The notes under the pieces were generated by a model. It was given only the letters and a program-made list of their open reading frames with translations. It was not told the DNA's origin and did no database searches. 64,000 nt of DNA from JANWJE01 sp044326545 (lineage in GTDB: Bacteria; Chlamydiota; Chlamydiia; Chlamydiales; Parachlamydiaceae). Below are positions 8,267 to 16,470 of this stretch, in pieces. Where the stretch lies: contig JBIRBM010000003.1 in the NCBI GenBank assembly GCA_044326545.1, forward strand, positions 1 to 64,000. Reading direction: 5' to 3'. Numbering within the stretch: position 1 is the first letter of the stretch; each line of letters starts with the position of its first letter. Position numbers and translations under genes: made by a program.

Positions 8267-8812
8267 TTAGCCTGGATTTAAGGCTTTTTTTATCCAAACA
8301 GTCTGATGGGGAGCCGCCCATTCGTGGGATAGATTTGAAATAATAGCATTGAACTCAATTTGTAAATGTTTTGCAGGTTGATTGAGTTCTCTTTCAATTT
8401 TACCAATTAAATATTGGATCGCTTCTTTTTTTGGGTGCATTTTATATCCCACAATGAAAGCTCCACCTGCCAATAACAAACACAAGATGTTGATGCTATT
8501 TTTTACAAATAAACAATTTTTAAAGTAAATAGAGCAAGAAAAATTTGATGTTTTATGAAAAATAATTGCTGATAATAGGAGAAACAAAAAACCAAATCCA
8601 AAAAATATGATTCGATAGATCCAATTTTGCCATTTTTTTGATGCATAAGCATGTTGATAATGGAGAGAAATCGAGCGTTTAAAAAAATCAGCATCCATTT
8701 TTTCTGTTGATTGATCTAAAGAACGAGAAAGAGAGGAGGAGGGCAAAAAACGAGTATAAGAAATAGGAGTGAATTTAAATGAGGTTGTTTTAAATAGCTT
8801 TTTATTTTCCAT
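8267..8812 (-). CDS. Hypothetical two-TM membrane protein
   Basis: A 181-residue protein I do not recognise. The first 70 residues are polar and Ser-rich (FLPSSSLSRSLDQS). Two hydrophobic helices follow, at about residues 68-86 (IIFFGFGFLFLLLSAIIF) and 107-123 (INILCLLLAGGAFIVGY), then a charged C-terminal region. The hairpin-like pair of helices resembles chlamydial inclusion-membrane proteins, but the second helix follows a 20-residue loop and this cannot be settled by eye. It is divergent from the alkD-like gene across an AT-rich 85-bp gap. Confidence 0.55.
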   Translation of the reverse strand: MENKKLFKTTSFKFTPISYTRFLPSSSLSRSLDQSTEKMDADFFKRSISLHYQHAYASKKWQNWIYRIIFFGFGFLFLLLSAIIFHKTSNFSCSIYFKNCLFVKNSINILCLLLAGGAFIVGYKMHPKKEAIQYLIGKIERELNQPAKHLQIEFNAIISNLSHEWAAPHQTVWIKKALNPG

Positions 8813-8897
8813 ATTCCGCTTATTTTTATTTAATTAATTTACTTTTATTATTTACGAAACATTAATTTAGTTCAACTTTTTTTTAAAAAGATTCAAT

Positions 8898-9653
8898 ATG
8901 TTTAATAAAATCAATCAAAATATAGATAAAGAAATCTTTCTAAAAAAACTACAAGAACTCGCAGATCTCAATCGAGCAAGTGTGGATCAGCGCTATCATA
9001 AATCAAGTCGCGTCCACTGGGGAGTTTCTGTTCCCGCTTGCGATCAGTTAGTCAAAACGTTATGCAAAAAGATGAGCGAACAAGAATTAATGACTTTAGT
9101 TCAAAATCTTTGGAATACCAATATTTTTGACGCGATGGTATGCGCAGCAAAAATTCTTTGTTTCCCCACACTACAACCATCCAAAGAGCTCTGGAACACA
9201 ATCAAAAATTTTCTAAATCAGGTTGATGGATGGGCTCTTGAAGATCATCTTTCCCATGTCGCGTGGAAGTGTATTTTAGCAGATAACTCCCTATTGGATG
9301 AAGTAGAGGAATGGACCCAACATTCGAGTTTCTGGATGCGCAGAGCTGCTTTAGTCTATACGCTTCCATTTGCAAAGCCGGGTCAAAATCCCGAGAGAAT
9401 GCTCGGATGGGCATCTCGTTATGCATCTGATTCAGAATGGTTTATTCAAAAATCTATTGGTTGGTGGTTAAGGGTGTTGGGAGAGCATAATCCCCAAAGG
9501 GTTGTGATTTTCTTAAACCTTCATTGGAGTATGCTCAAGAGTGTTGCGAGGAAAGAGGCGACGCGTAAGTTAAGTGCGCAATGGCAAAACAAGATAGAAC
9601 TAACATCAGAACCTCACCTTACGCACCAAGAGCGTGAGGTGAGTGGGATATGA
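8898..9653 (+). CDS. AlkD-like DNA alkylation repair enzyme (HEAT-repeat glycosylase family)
   Basis: A 251-residue all-helical protein of the AlkC/AlkD superfamily, which excises N3- and N7-alkylated purines using stacked HEAT-like repeats. Recognisable segments are NLWNTNIFDAMVCAAKIL, VDGWALEDHLSHVAWK with the aspartate of the active-site WxxxD region, SSFWMRRAALV with the DNA-backbone arginine, and FIQKSIGWWLRVLGEHNP. The catalytic-type Trp and Asp residues appear to be present. The last 14 codons (EPHLTHQEREVSGI) run through a palindromic repeat (9613-9643), so the C-terminus was probably altered by insertion of that element. No partner genes are apparent. Confidence 0.85.
   Translation: MFNKINQNIDKEIFLKKLQELADLNRASVDQRYHKSSRVHWGVSVPACDQLVKTLCKKMSEQELMTLVQNLWNTNIFDAMVCAAKILCFPTLQPSKELWNTIKNFLNQVDGWALEDHLSHVAWKCILADNSLLDEVEEWTQHSSFWMRRAALVYTLPFAKPGQNPERMLGWASRYASDSEWFIQKSIGWWLRVLGEHNPQRVVIFLNLHWSMLKSVARKEATRKLSAQWQNKIELTSEPHLTHQEREVSGI
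9613..9643. repeat. CTCACCTTACGCACC palindromic repeat (copy 1)
   Basis: CTCACCTTACGC (9613-9624), loop ACCAAGA, then GCGTGAGGTGAG (9632-9643) forms a 12-bp stem with one G-T pair. Related hairpins sit at 38087-38154 and 42605-42673. This copy lies inside the 3' end of the alkD-like coding region and may also act in termination, although no T-tract follows. Confidence 0.75.
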
Positions 9654-9694
9654 TAGCTCAATTTTCGGCCACCGATGCGAATGGCCTAACACAT

Positions 9695-10486
9695 CTATTT
9701 TTGAATGATGAGAAGAGTATTATCATCATAGTATTGAAGATGTGGATTATCAGTTGGAATTTTCACAACTTCAATGTATCTAAATTGATTTTTCCATTCA
9801 GGAATCATCGCTCTAAACATCGATGCTGTAGTGGGTTTTAAATCTTCGATAATATAAATTCCACCTGGTTTTAAATGACTGATAGAATTCTTTAAAAAAC
9901 ATACATTGGCATCGAATTCATGGAGCCCATCTTCAATGATGATGTCAAATGAGAGCCCTTTTAACGCATCATGTGAGAACATCTCTTCAATGCTTTCTTT
10001 CTTGGATTGATCGCAGTAAAAGGTTGAAATCCGGGGTTTATTGAATAAAATCCGTTTATCGATGTCAGCGCCATAAATTTTAGCATTAGGAAAGTATTGA
10101 GCCCAGCCATAAAGAGAGGCTCCGGGAACTCCATGAAGGCCCATATTAGAAGGAACGTCAATATTGTTTGTTCCCAAACCTAGTTCAAAAATATTTAATA
10201 ATTCATTCTTAAATTGGTTAAACAACTGAAAATATAACGTGGTGTAATTATGATGATTTCCCTTATCACTTCCGTGTTGACTCATGATTTGACAAAGATT
10301 GGTCTTTTTTTTATCCTCATGATTCTGAATGTATTGTTGAACAATTGTAGACACCGAAATCTGGCTATAGGGACTGACTTGTTCGATCGCATGAACGCTT
10401 TTCGTTTGAAAGGAGGAAAAAATGATACACAGTCCGACAAGAAGATTTGCTTTTTTGCAAATGTTTGAGGCTAATTTATAAAACAT
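9695..10486 (-). CDS. Exported class I SAM-dependent methyltransferase (MycE/CmcI-like)
   Basis: A 263-residue protein with an N-terminal signal-like helix (about residues 8-33, LLVGLCIIFSSF, ending KSVHA). The Rossmann methyltransferase domain carries IFELGLGTNN as the SAM motif I, an acidic end of strand 2 (IYGADIDKRI), FDIIIEDGLHEFD and a late LKPGGIYIIEDL. The HGSDKG and GVPGASLYGW segments resemble the MycE/TylF type of sugar O-methyltransferase. The start at 10486 follows GAAGGAT; an upstream ATG at 10513 is less well placed. It is last in a three-gene operon with a glycosyltransferase-like and a second methyltransferase gene. An export signal on a SAM enzyme is odd, because SAM is cytosolic. 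Confidence 0.75.
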   Translation of the reverse strand: MFYKLASNICKKANLLVGLCIIFSSFQTKSVHAIEQVSPYSQISVSTIVQQYIQNHEDKKKTNLCQIMSQHGSDKGNHHNYTTLYFQLFNQFKNELLNIFELGLGTNNIDVPSNMGLHGVPGASLYGWAQYFPNAKIYGADIDKRILFNKPRISTFYCDQSKKESIEEMFSHDALKGLSFDIIIEDGLHEFDANVCFLKNSISHLKPGGIYIIEDLKPTTASMFRAMIPEWKNQFRYIEVVKIPTDNPHLQYYDDNTLLIIQK

Positions 10487-10516
10487 AATCAATATCCTTC
10501 GTAATGAATTCATGAA

Positions 10517-11392
10517 TTAATAGAGGTGAATTTGTGTTCCTTGAAAAGGAATATGGTTCCAATCTTTGCCTTTTCTATCATAGATATCCTCGTGGATTTT
10601 GATTGATCCATATTTTTTAACTAAGAGAGAATAAATAGATTGATCATGCCGGTGTTCAATAAATTTTTTGCTCTCATCAGACGTTTTTGAATCGTCTAAT
10701 AATTCATGAATACTTGCAATTTCATACCATTGATTAATTAAGTGAGTAGAATGGGCATTTTTTTTGATGATAATAATTGTGGCAACACACTGACCCGAAT
10801 GGAGACTTTCATTGTAAGCTCCCATGTAATTTAATAGTATTTTTTTATTCCAACATTGTTCCGGCCATCGATTGAATTGATAAGAGATCACGCCATATTC
10901 ACTATTTTTCAATAAATTGACATATTCTTCCATCCTTTCTAATCCGGCTAGATTGACCGTCGATCCAGCGTCCGCATAAACCAAAATATCATCTTCATTT
11001 AAACGATTGAGGACAAGATGAATCAAATAAGGTTTCCATAACCAATACCCATACCCTCTTCTATTTTTTTCGATAAAACTTCCGTGTCTTTCCCAAAAAT
11101 GAGGATCACGCTTCAAATCAAGATCGGTAAATCCCATAATATGGGTGAAAAAACCGAGTTTTTGCGTCTCTTGAGCAATTTTTTTTACAAGGTTATGATA
11201 GCCTTCGGTGGGGCCTCCAAAAGAGATAAAAACTTTATTTTGGATACTGTCGGAAAAAACAGGATCTGTATTAGATGGAAAAACGCGAAAGGTGGGATAA
11301 TCTTTCATCGTAGAAAGTTCGGCTCCATTTACAAAAAAAAATGGAAAGCCAGCAAAACAAGTAAAAATGAAACTAAACAAAGGGAACTTCAT
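10517..11392 (-). CDS. Exported glycosyltransferase-like protein
   Basis: A 291-residue protein with a strong signal peptide (SFIFTCFAGFPFFFVNGA, about residues 6-23). The rest looks like a GT-A-type sugar transferase: NKVFISFGG at strand 1, RRGYGYWLWKPYLI, then ILVYADAGSTVN whose DAG could serve as the DXD-like metal motif, and late EHRHDQSIYSLL. The YGYWLWKP segment occurs in capsule/polysaccharide synthesis proteins and eukaryotic-type hypotheticals. It lies 9 bp after one exported methyltransferase gene and about 30 bp before another, which suggests a shared glycan-modifying task. The glycosyltransferase fold is inferred, not proven. Confidence 0.6.
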   Translation of the reverse strand: MKFPLFSFIFTCFAGFPFFFVNGAELSTMKDYPTFRVFPSNTDPVFSDSIQNKVFISFGGPTEGYHNLVKKIAQETQKLGFFTHIMGFTDLDLKRDPHFWERHGSFIEKNRRGYGYWLWKPYLIHLVLNRLNEDDILVYADAGSTVNLAGLERMEEYVNLLKNSEYGVISYQFNRWPEQCWNKKILLNYMGAYNESLHSGQCVATIIIIKKNAHSTHLINQWYEIASIHELLDDSKTSDESKKFIEHRHDQSIYSLLVKKYGSIKIHEDIYDRKGKDWNHIPFQGTQIHLY

Positions 11393-11401
11393 CTTAATTC
11401 T

Positions 11402-12190
11402 CTAATTTTGATTTTTCAGATGTATACCAATTCCAATATTGGGCCAGCTGCAATTAGGTTTTATCACGTTTACTACTGTATAAATAGGATTTGTGTTTAG
11501 AAGATCATGAATGTATTGAGGGTAATTGTCGTAATCATCGATCACGAAAAATCCCTCTATTTTCCTCATCTTCTTGATGCATTCAAAAAATTCCATTTTG
11601 ACAATCTCTCCATTATGACAACCGTCGATATGAAACAGATCAAATTTTTTATCTAAAGAAGGGAGAATGTCTAGACTATTGCCTTGTATGAAGGTGATTT
11701 TTTTATTGAATTTCTCTTCAAGAATTTTAATCGCAGGATTGGCATAACGACTGTCAATGTCTATGCAGGTGATTTCAATTCCAGGATTGGCTAATAAAAT
11801 GATGAAAAGAGAGTGCCCCATATAAACGCCAATTTCAAGGACGGCACTGCATTTTTTTGCCGACTCAAATAAGAGTTTTTGTTTCTCATACATTTTTTCA
11901 CAATAATCATAGTGTTGACCGTCAAATAAATAAGAGCCACAACCTCGAAGAAATTGAGAGCTGCAATTTGTGTAGATCTTCAAAAAAACATCATAGTTAA
12001 GGATCAATTGATTTAAAAATTCACAATCTGGATGTCTCCGCTGCATTTCCATAAGATGGTGGGGAGGGATTTTATTGTTGTCGGCAATTGTATTGCTATT
12101 GACAGGTAATCCAGTAGGCTCGATTGCAACTAAATTTCTCACAATGAAAATCAGAAAAAAGACTCTTTTCAAAAGGTGAAATATAGCCAT
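11402..12190 (-). CDS. Exported class I SAM-dependent methyltransferase
   Basis: A 262-residue protein, first gene of a minus-strand operon, with GAGG seven bases before its ATG. Residues 1-22 form a hydrophobic signal (HLLKRVFFLIFIVRNLVA). The methyltransferase core shows AVLEIGVYMGHSLF as motif I, ITCIDIDSRY as the acidic strand 2, FIQGNSLDILP, and FDLFHIDGCHNGEIV, a pattern of the Methyltransf_24 group; IEGFFVIDDYDNYP follows. Four cysteines in residues 55-90 could form disulfides. Both this gene and the distal methyltransferase have signal peptides, as does the glycosyltransferase-like gene between them, so all three products may leave the cytosol. Confidence 0.75.
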   Translation of the reverse strand: MAIFHLLKRVFFLIFIVRNLVAIEPTGLPVNSNTIADNNKIPPHHLMEMQRRHPDCEFLNQLILNYDVFLKIYTNCSSQFLRGCGSYLFDGQHYDYCEKMYEKQKLLFESAKKCSAVLEIGVYMGHSLFIILLANPGIEITCIDIDSRYANPAIKILEEKFNKKITFIQGNSLDILPSLDKKFDLFHIDGCHNGEIVKMEFFECIKKMRKIEGFFVIDDYDNYPQYIHDLLNTNPIYTVVNVIKPNCSWPNIGIGIHLKNQN

Positions 12191-12389
12191 TGTTTAGCCT
12201 CTATTAGATGGGGTTTGGATCTTACAGAACTTGATCAATCGCCGAATCTACCAAACCAACTGTATATTAGTCAAATTCAAATTTTTTTTTGCAAAAGTTC
12301 AGGTTTTTACCTTTTAAAAATCGTCATCATCAGCTAATTTCTACTGTTTTGACCTGATTTTTTTGAATTGCTAAAAACTAGGAGTTTTA

Positions 12390-14162
12390 ATGAAAAAATT
12401 GACGCTAAGCCTTGTGTTTTTTATTGGGATTTTTCTTATTTCCTTTCTTTTTTCGATTCAAGAAAATTTAGTAAAAGATGTCTCTTTTAAAAAGTATAAA
12501 GTTCTTATATTGTGGAGTGGGCTCGGAGAGTATGAATGGGCAAAAAGATTAGAGCAAACATCTCGTAAAATTGGGTGGGAATGCGAAATTAGACTTGGCG
12601 AAATACAACTGGGAGGTTTCGAGCAATGCTGTCTTACAGGAGGGGGGGGGGAGTTGATTAATCAAGAAAAAAACTCGGAAACCTTGCCTGATTTAATTAA
12701 ACGGTTTAATCCGGATTTTATTGTCAGCCTAAGAGATGAAAACATTTTCACGACAAAAATCCCCAATTATCTTGCTATTTCCGGATCAAATGTCAAGCAA
12801 ATGTTACCTCAACCAAATAGTGGAAATAAAATAGGGGATTTTGATGCTTATCTTATCGCCGGTCGTTCGTTTGATTATTTGAAATCATTTACAGAAGCAT
12901 CCGGAAAAAAATTTCATGGAATTCATTGGTATCCATCTGTTGGTAAAACTGAATACGAACCAGTCGTTCCAAAAAAAATTTTTTATTGTGGATTTCAATG
13001 GGATGGTAAACGCAACGGCTCTGAATATACAAAGATGTTTTCATTACTCGATTTAAAAGGTTATTTGGTCGTTTATGGACCCATTCACCGTTGGACATGT
13101 GCTCCAAATTCCGTACAAGGATTGCTTCCGTTTGATGGCGAAAGTATTAAAAAGGCTATTAGGGAAGCGGGAATTTGTCTTGTGTTGCACGCCTCACCCC
13201 ATCTTGCTTTAGGGGCTCCTTCTTCTCGAATATTTGAAGCTGCAGCCTCTTGCAGTATCATTATTAGTGATAAAAATCCTTTTGTTGTTCAAGAATTTGG
13301 TGATAGCGTTCTTTATATTGAAGAGAGCGACAATGGAGAAGATCTTTTCAAGCAAGTGGATGCACACGTGCAATGGATTTTTTCTCATCCTAAAGAAGCT
13401 GAAGCATTAGCTAAAAAAGCTCACGCAATTTTTATTGAGAAATTTACATTAGAGAAACAGTTAGATGATCTTGGCCAATTGCACCAAAGCGTTTTGGATA
13501 ACAGAAGCGATTTGTCTTCTTATGTCGTAGATGACCGTGAGGAGTGGTGTTTAAGACAAGATCTTCTTGATGGAAAAATCCGGTTGTTAAAGATGGGGAT
13601 TGAAGAGGAGCCCGAAGATGAGAGCCGCCTATTTCATTTAGCTCAGGCTTATAAATTAAAAAGCGAATGGACAAAAGCCCTTGATTGGTATAAAAAAAGG
13701 TTGGAAAAAGGGGGCAATGATGAAGAAAAATGGTATTCTAAATTCAAGATCGCAGAGATCTATGATATCTTGAATAATTGGAAATTAGCGCTTCAGTGGT
13801 ATCTGGAAGCTTATCATGATGATCCATCGAGGGCGGAGCCGATTCAACGGTTAGCGGCTTATTATCGAAGAGAGGGGCAACCAGCTCTCGCTTATCATTT
13901 TGCAAAGCTTGGCAAGACAATTCCTTTACCTGATCCTAGCAGGTTATTTGTTTCGTACGCAGTCTATGACTATCAATTCGATCAGGAAATCTCCATCGTG
14001 AGTTATTACCTTCATTTTTTCCAGGAAGGGTTAGATGCCTTAAATCGTTTAATTCAAAATGAAAAGGTTCCAATTTCTGTGAAAGAACAGGCTATTGCCA
14101 ATTTGGTATTTTATCGAGAGATTAACACACTCTCCAATGAAGGGGATTCGTCTAATCCTTAA
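12390..14162 (+). CDS. Glycosyltransferase-TPR fusion with N-terminal signal/anchor and internal G10 tract
   Basis: A 590-residue protein preceded by AGGAG. Residues 4-22 form a hydrophobic signal or anchor (LSLVFFIGIFLISFLFS). Residues about 35-360 look like a GT-B glycosyltransferase: LLILWSG-type strand, a linker, then the C-terminal lobe with GICLVLHASPHLALGAPSS and IFEAAASCSIIISDKNPFV, the acceptor-to-nucleotide-sugar motif of family 1-like transferases. From about residue 400 come TPR-like helices (AQAYKLKSEWTKALDWYKK). A run of ten G residues (12642-12651) encodes GGG within TGGGGELI. Slippage there would frameshift about 500 codons. The gene is divergent from the exported methyltransferase operon and probably functionally related. 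Confidence 0.75.
   Translation: MKKLTLSLVFFIGIFLISFLFSIQENLVKDVSFKKYKVLILWSGLGEYEWAKRLEQTSRKIGWECEIRLGEIQLGGFEQCCLTGGGGELINQEKNSETLPDLIKRFNPDFIVSLRDENIFTTKIPNYLAISGSNVKQMLPQPNSGNKIGDFDAYLIAGRSFDYLKSFTEASGKKFHGIHWYPSVGKTEYEPVVPKKIFYCGFQWDGKRNGSEYTKMFSLLDLKGYLVVYGPIHRWTCAPNSVQGLLPFDGESIKKAIREAGICLVLHASPHLALGAPSSRIFEAAASCSIIISDKNPFVVQEFGDSVLYIEESDNGEDLFKQVDAHVQWIFSHPKEAEALAKKAHAIFIEKFTLEKQLDDLGQLHQSVLDNRSDLSSYVVDDREEWCLRQDLLDGKIRLLKMGIEEEPEDESRLFHLAQAYKLKSEWTKALDWYKKRLEKGGNDEEKWYSKFKIAEIYDILNNWKLALQWYLEAYHDDPSRAEPIQRLAAYYRREGQPALAYHFAKLGKTIPLPDPSRLFVSYAVYDYQFDQEISIVSYYLHFFQEGLDALNRLIQNEKVPISVKEQAIANLVFYREINTLSNEGDSSNP
12642..12651 (+). repeat. Poly-G tract (10 G) inside the glycosyltransferase-TPR gene
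   Basis: Ten consecutive G residues lie in frame about 85 codons into the gene at 12390. Tracts of this length are typical slipped-strand hot spots; poly-G tracts are known to phase-vary some pmp genes in Chlamydia. It is the only G run of this size I noticed in the window. Confidence 0.85.
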
Positions 14163-14246
14163 CGTTGCGAAAAATCGGATAAAGAATCATGTTAAACACT
14201 CATCTTTTACATGAGTTAAAAAGAATAACTGATCCATGGAGGACTT

Positions 14247-15878
14247 ATGACCATAGAAAAATCGATGAATCTCGTTCAAAAGCAATCAAAATTTATGGGA
14301 TTTCAATCAACTGAAACATTGCGTTGTTTAGCGTCAAATCCCATTCATTTAGGGCAGCTGGGTGATGCGCTTGGAGAAAGAATCACAAAGATGGTTGGAG
14401 AATCATGCGGCTATAAACTTCTGTATGGAACAGAGAAAGTGACGCCAGAGGTGATGAAAGCATTAGAAGATTTGTCTAAAGAATCTAAAGCGTTAGAAAA
14501 AATGAAGCTGATGCAAAATGGTGAGATCATGAATTATGTTAAACCGTATCCATCAGAAAATCGACCCGTCTTGCATACAGCAACAAGAGATGTATTTAGT
14601 CAATCTCAAACAGCACCTAAAGCAAAAGAAGCTGCGCATTTGGCAAGAGAAGAAATAGAAAAGCTTAAGCGATTCATGGATAAATTAGAGAGCGAAAAAA
14701 AAATCGATGAAATGATTGTGATTGGAATTGGAGGATCTGATCAGGGGCCGCGCGCTAATTACACAGCATTAAAATATTTACTCAAAGCGGGTAGAAAAGT
14801 TCATTTTATTGCCAATGTCGATCCAGATGATGCCGCTGCAATTCTTAAGAAAGTGAATCTTCAGCGAACTGTTGTTGTTGCCATTTCGAAGTCGGGAACA
14901 ACTCTTGAAACAGAGACTAATGAGACATTTGTCAAGGAGAAATTTAAAAAAGCGGGCATCTGTCCCCGTGATCATTTTGTTTCTGTCACGATGCCTGGAA
15001 CTCCCATGGATAATCGTGAAAGATACATGCAGACATTTTATCTTTGGGATTGGATTGGAGGGCGCTATTCGACAAGTTCGATGGTTGGAGGAATTGTCTT
15101 AGCTTTTGCCTTTGGGATGGATGTTTTTATGGAGTTCTTGAGGGGAGCTCATGAAATGGATCTGGCTGCCCTTTGCCCGGACCTTAAGAAAAATATCCCT
15201 TTATTAGCCGCCCTTCTGGGAATATGGAACCGCAATTTCTTGAGATATCCAACTGTTGGAGTCATTCCTTATTCACAAGCTCTTGCCGATTATCCTGCCC
15301 ACTTTCAGCAAGTTGACATGGAGTCAAATGGAAAATTAATCGATCAACAATCTGGAAAATTTCTCGATTTTGATAGTGGTCCTGTGTTGTGGGGCTCACT
15401 TGGAACAAATGCTCAACACTCTTATTTTCAATTACTTCATCAAGGAAGCTCTACAATCCCTCTTCTTATGATTGGTTTTAAAAAAAGCCAGATGGAGGAT
15501 GATGTAGAGGTTCATGGAACCACATCCCAAGAAAAATTGTTGGCTAACCTTTTTGCCCAAAGTTTAGCTTTGGCTTTGGGAAATCAACCAGAGAATCCAA
15601 ATAAATTTTGCCCGGGAAATCGTCCCACAACTCTTTTGCTAGCAGAGAAACTCACTCCATTTGCATTAGGCGCTCTTTTATCGTTTTATGAACACAAAGT
15701 GGCGTTTCAAGGATTTATTTGGGGGATTAATTCATTTGATCAAGAGGGAGTACAGCTTGGAAAGGTCATAGCCAATCGGTTAATCGATCAGTTTGCATCA
15801 GGCCGAGAAGAAAAAAAAGGAGAAAATGTTGATCGAGCAGCAGATGCCTACTTGAAACATTTAGACACTTTTGATTAA
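14247..15878 (+). CDS. pgi: Glucose-6-phosphate isomerase
   Basis: A 543-residue cytosolic enzyme interconverting glucose 6-phosphate and fructose 6-phosphate in glycolysis. The ATG follows GGAGG. Diagnostic segments are MIVIGIGGSDQGPR, VVVAISKSGTTLET at the phosphate-binding SIS loop, SMVGGIVLAFAFG, the VDMESNGK signature with the catalytic glutamate, and late LGKVIANRLI near the C-terminal catalytic region. Length is typical of full-size PGI. In Chlamydiae glycolysis runs largely on imported hexose phosphate. The downstream gene begins 52 bp later and may share the transcript. Confidence 0.95.
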   Translation: MTIEKSMNLVQKQSKFMGFQSTETLRCLASNPIHLGQLGDALGERITKMVGESCGYKLLYGTEKVTPEVMKALEDLSKESKALEKMKLMQNGEIMNYVKPYPSENRPVLHTATRDVFSQSQTAPKAKEAAHLAREEIEKLKRFMDKLESEKKIDEMIVIGIGGSDQGPRANYTALKYLLKAGRKVHFIANVDPDDAAAILKKVNLQRTVVVAISKSGTTLETETNETFVKEKFKKAGICPRDHFVSVTMPGTPMDNRERYMQTFYLWDWIGGRYSTSSMVGGIVLAFAFGMDVFMEFLRGAHEMDLAALCPDLKKNIPLLAALLGIWNRNFLRYPTVGVIPYSQALADYPAHFQQVDMESNGKLIDQQSGKFLDFDSGPVLWGSLGTNAQHSYFQLLHQGSSTIPLLMIGFKKSQMEDDVEVHGTTSQEKLLANLFAQSLALALGNQPENPNKFCPGNRPTTLLLAEKLTPFALGALLSFYEHKVAFQGFIWGINSFDQEGVQLGKVIANRLIDQFASGREEKKGENVDRAADAYLKHLDTFD

Positions 15879-15930
15879 ACTCTCTGCATCGTCAATTGAT
15901 CGGTAAACGAGAAAGTTTGCTCTAAAACTC

Positions 15931-16470
15931 ATGGCTCATCGTCTTATGAATTCTCTTTTTCATGTTGATATTCCCAAACGCTCTTCCCTATGCGCCCATA
16001 GCGGAGAGCGCTTGCTTCCTGGGATGGAAATTTATTCCTTACTCTTTGAAGATCAAAATTCCTCTCATTTATCTAGGCGTGATTATTGTTTAACTTGCTG
16101 GCATACTCTTGAAGAAAAGTCCTCTTCTCAATCCCCAGTTCGAGGATATTGGAAATCAAAAATTGAAATACGAAAAGAGGGGGAAGAGGGATCAACGAGG
16201 ATTGAAAGGGCGTTGGCTCTTTTACGACGATTAGAACAAATGCCAGAACCAGCCGAAGCAGAAATGTTTGTTTTGTGTTTATTTCTCTCACATGCTCGCC
16301 AGATTGCTTTGCGTCAAGACATTCAAAAAGAGGGAATTTCCTATCATGTGTACGAAATATTGGGTAGAGAAGAATTTTTAACAGTTAAAGTGATCAATCT
16401 CTCTGATTTTCAAATAGAAGCTTTACAGAGATCATTAGCCAATCAATTACAATCTCTATCGGAAAGATGA
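15931..16470 (+). CDS. Hypothetical protein upstream of xerD
   Basis: A 179-residue soluble protein I cannot assign. The N-terminal third has cysteines and histidines (SSLCAHSGERLLPG at 18-31 and YCLTCWHTLEE at 52-62) spaced as in a small zinc-binding domain. The C-terminal two thirds are helical and charged, with an ALALLRRLEQMPEP segment. Its stop codon overlaps the start of xerD (ATGATG), so translation is probably coupled. No clear Shine-Dalgarno is seen at its ATG. The Cys pattern (C-x2-C plus an earlier Cys/His) makes a treble-clef-like zinc ribbon plausible, but this is inference. Confidence 0.65.
   Translation: MAHRLMNSLFHVDIPKRSSLCAHSGERLLPGMEIYSLLFEDQNSSHLSRRDYCLTCWHTLEEKSSSQSPVRGYWKSKIEIRKEGEEGSTRIERALALLRRLEQMPEPAEAEMFVLCLFLSHARQIALRQDIQKEGISYHVYEILGREEFLTVKVINLSDFQIEALQRSLANQLQSLSER

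Noticed and set aside
9650..9841. 63-codon frame between the alkD-like and methyltransferase genes
   Set aside because: It is mostly antisense to the methyltransferase 3' end and has no ribosome site.
12390..14162. Frameshifted pseudogene at the poly-G tract
   Set aside because: With ten G residues the frame is intact to a normal stop and codes for consistent glycosyltransferase and TPR motifs.
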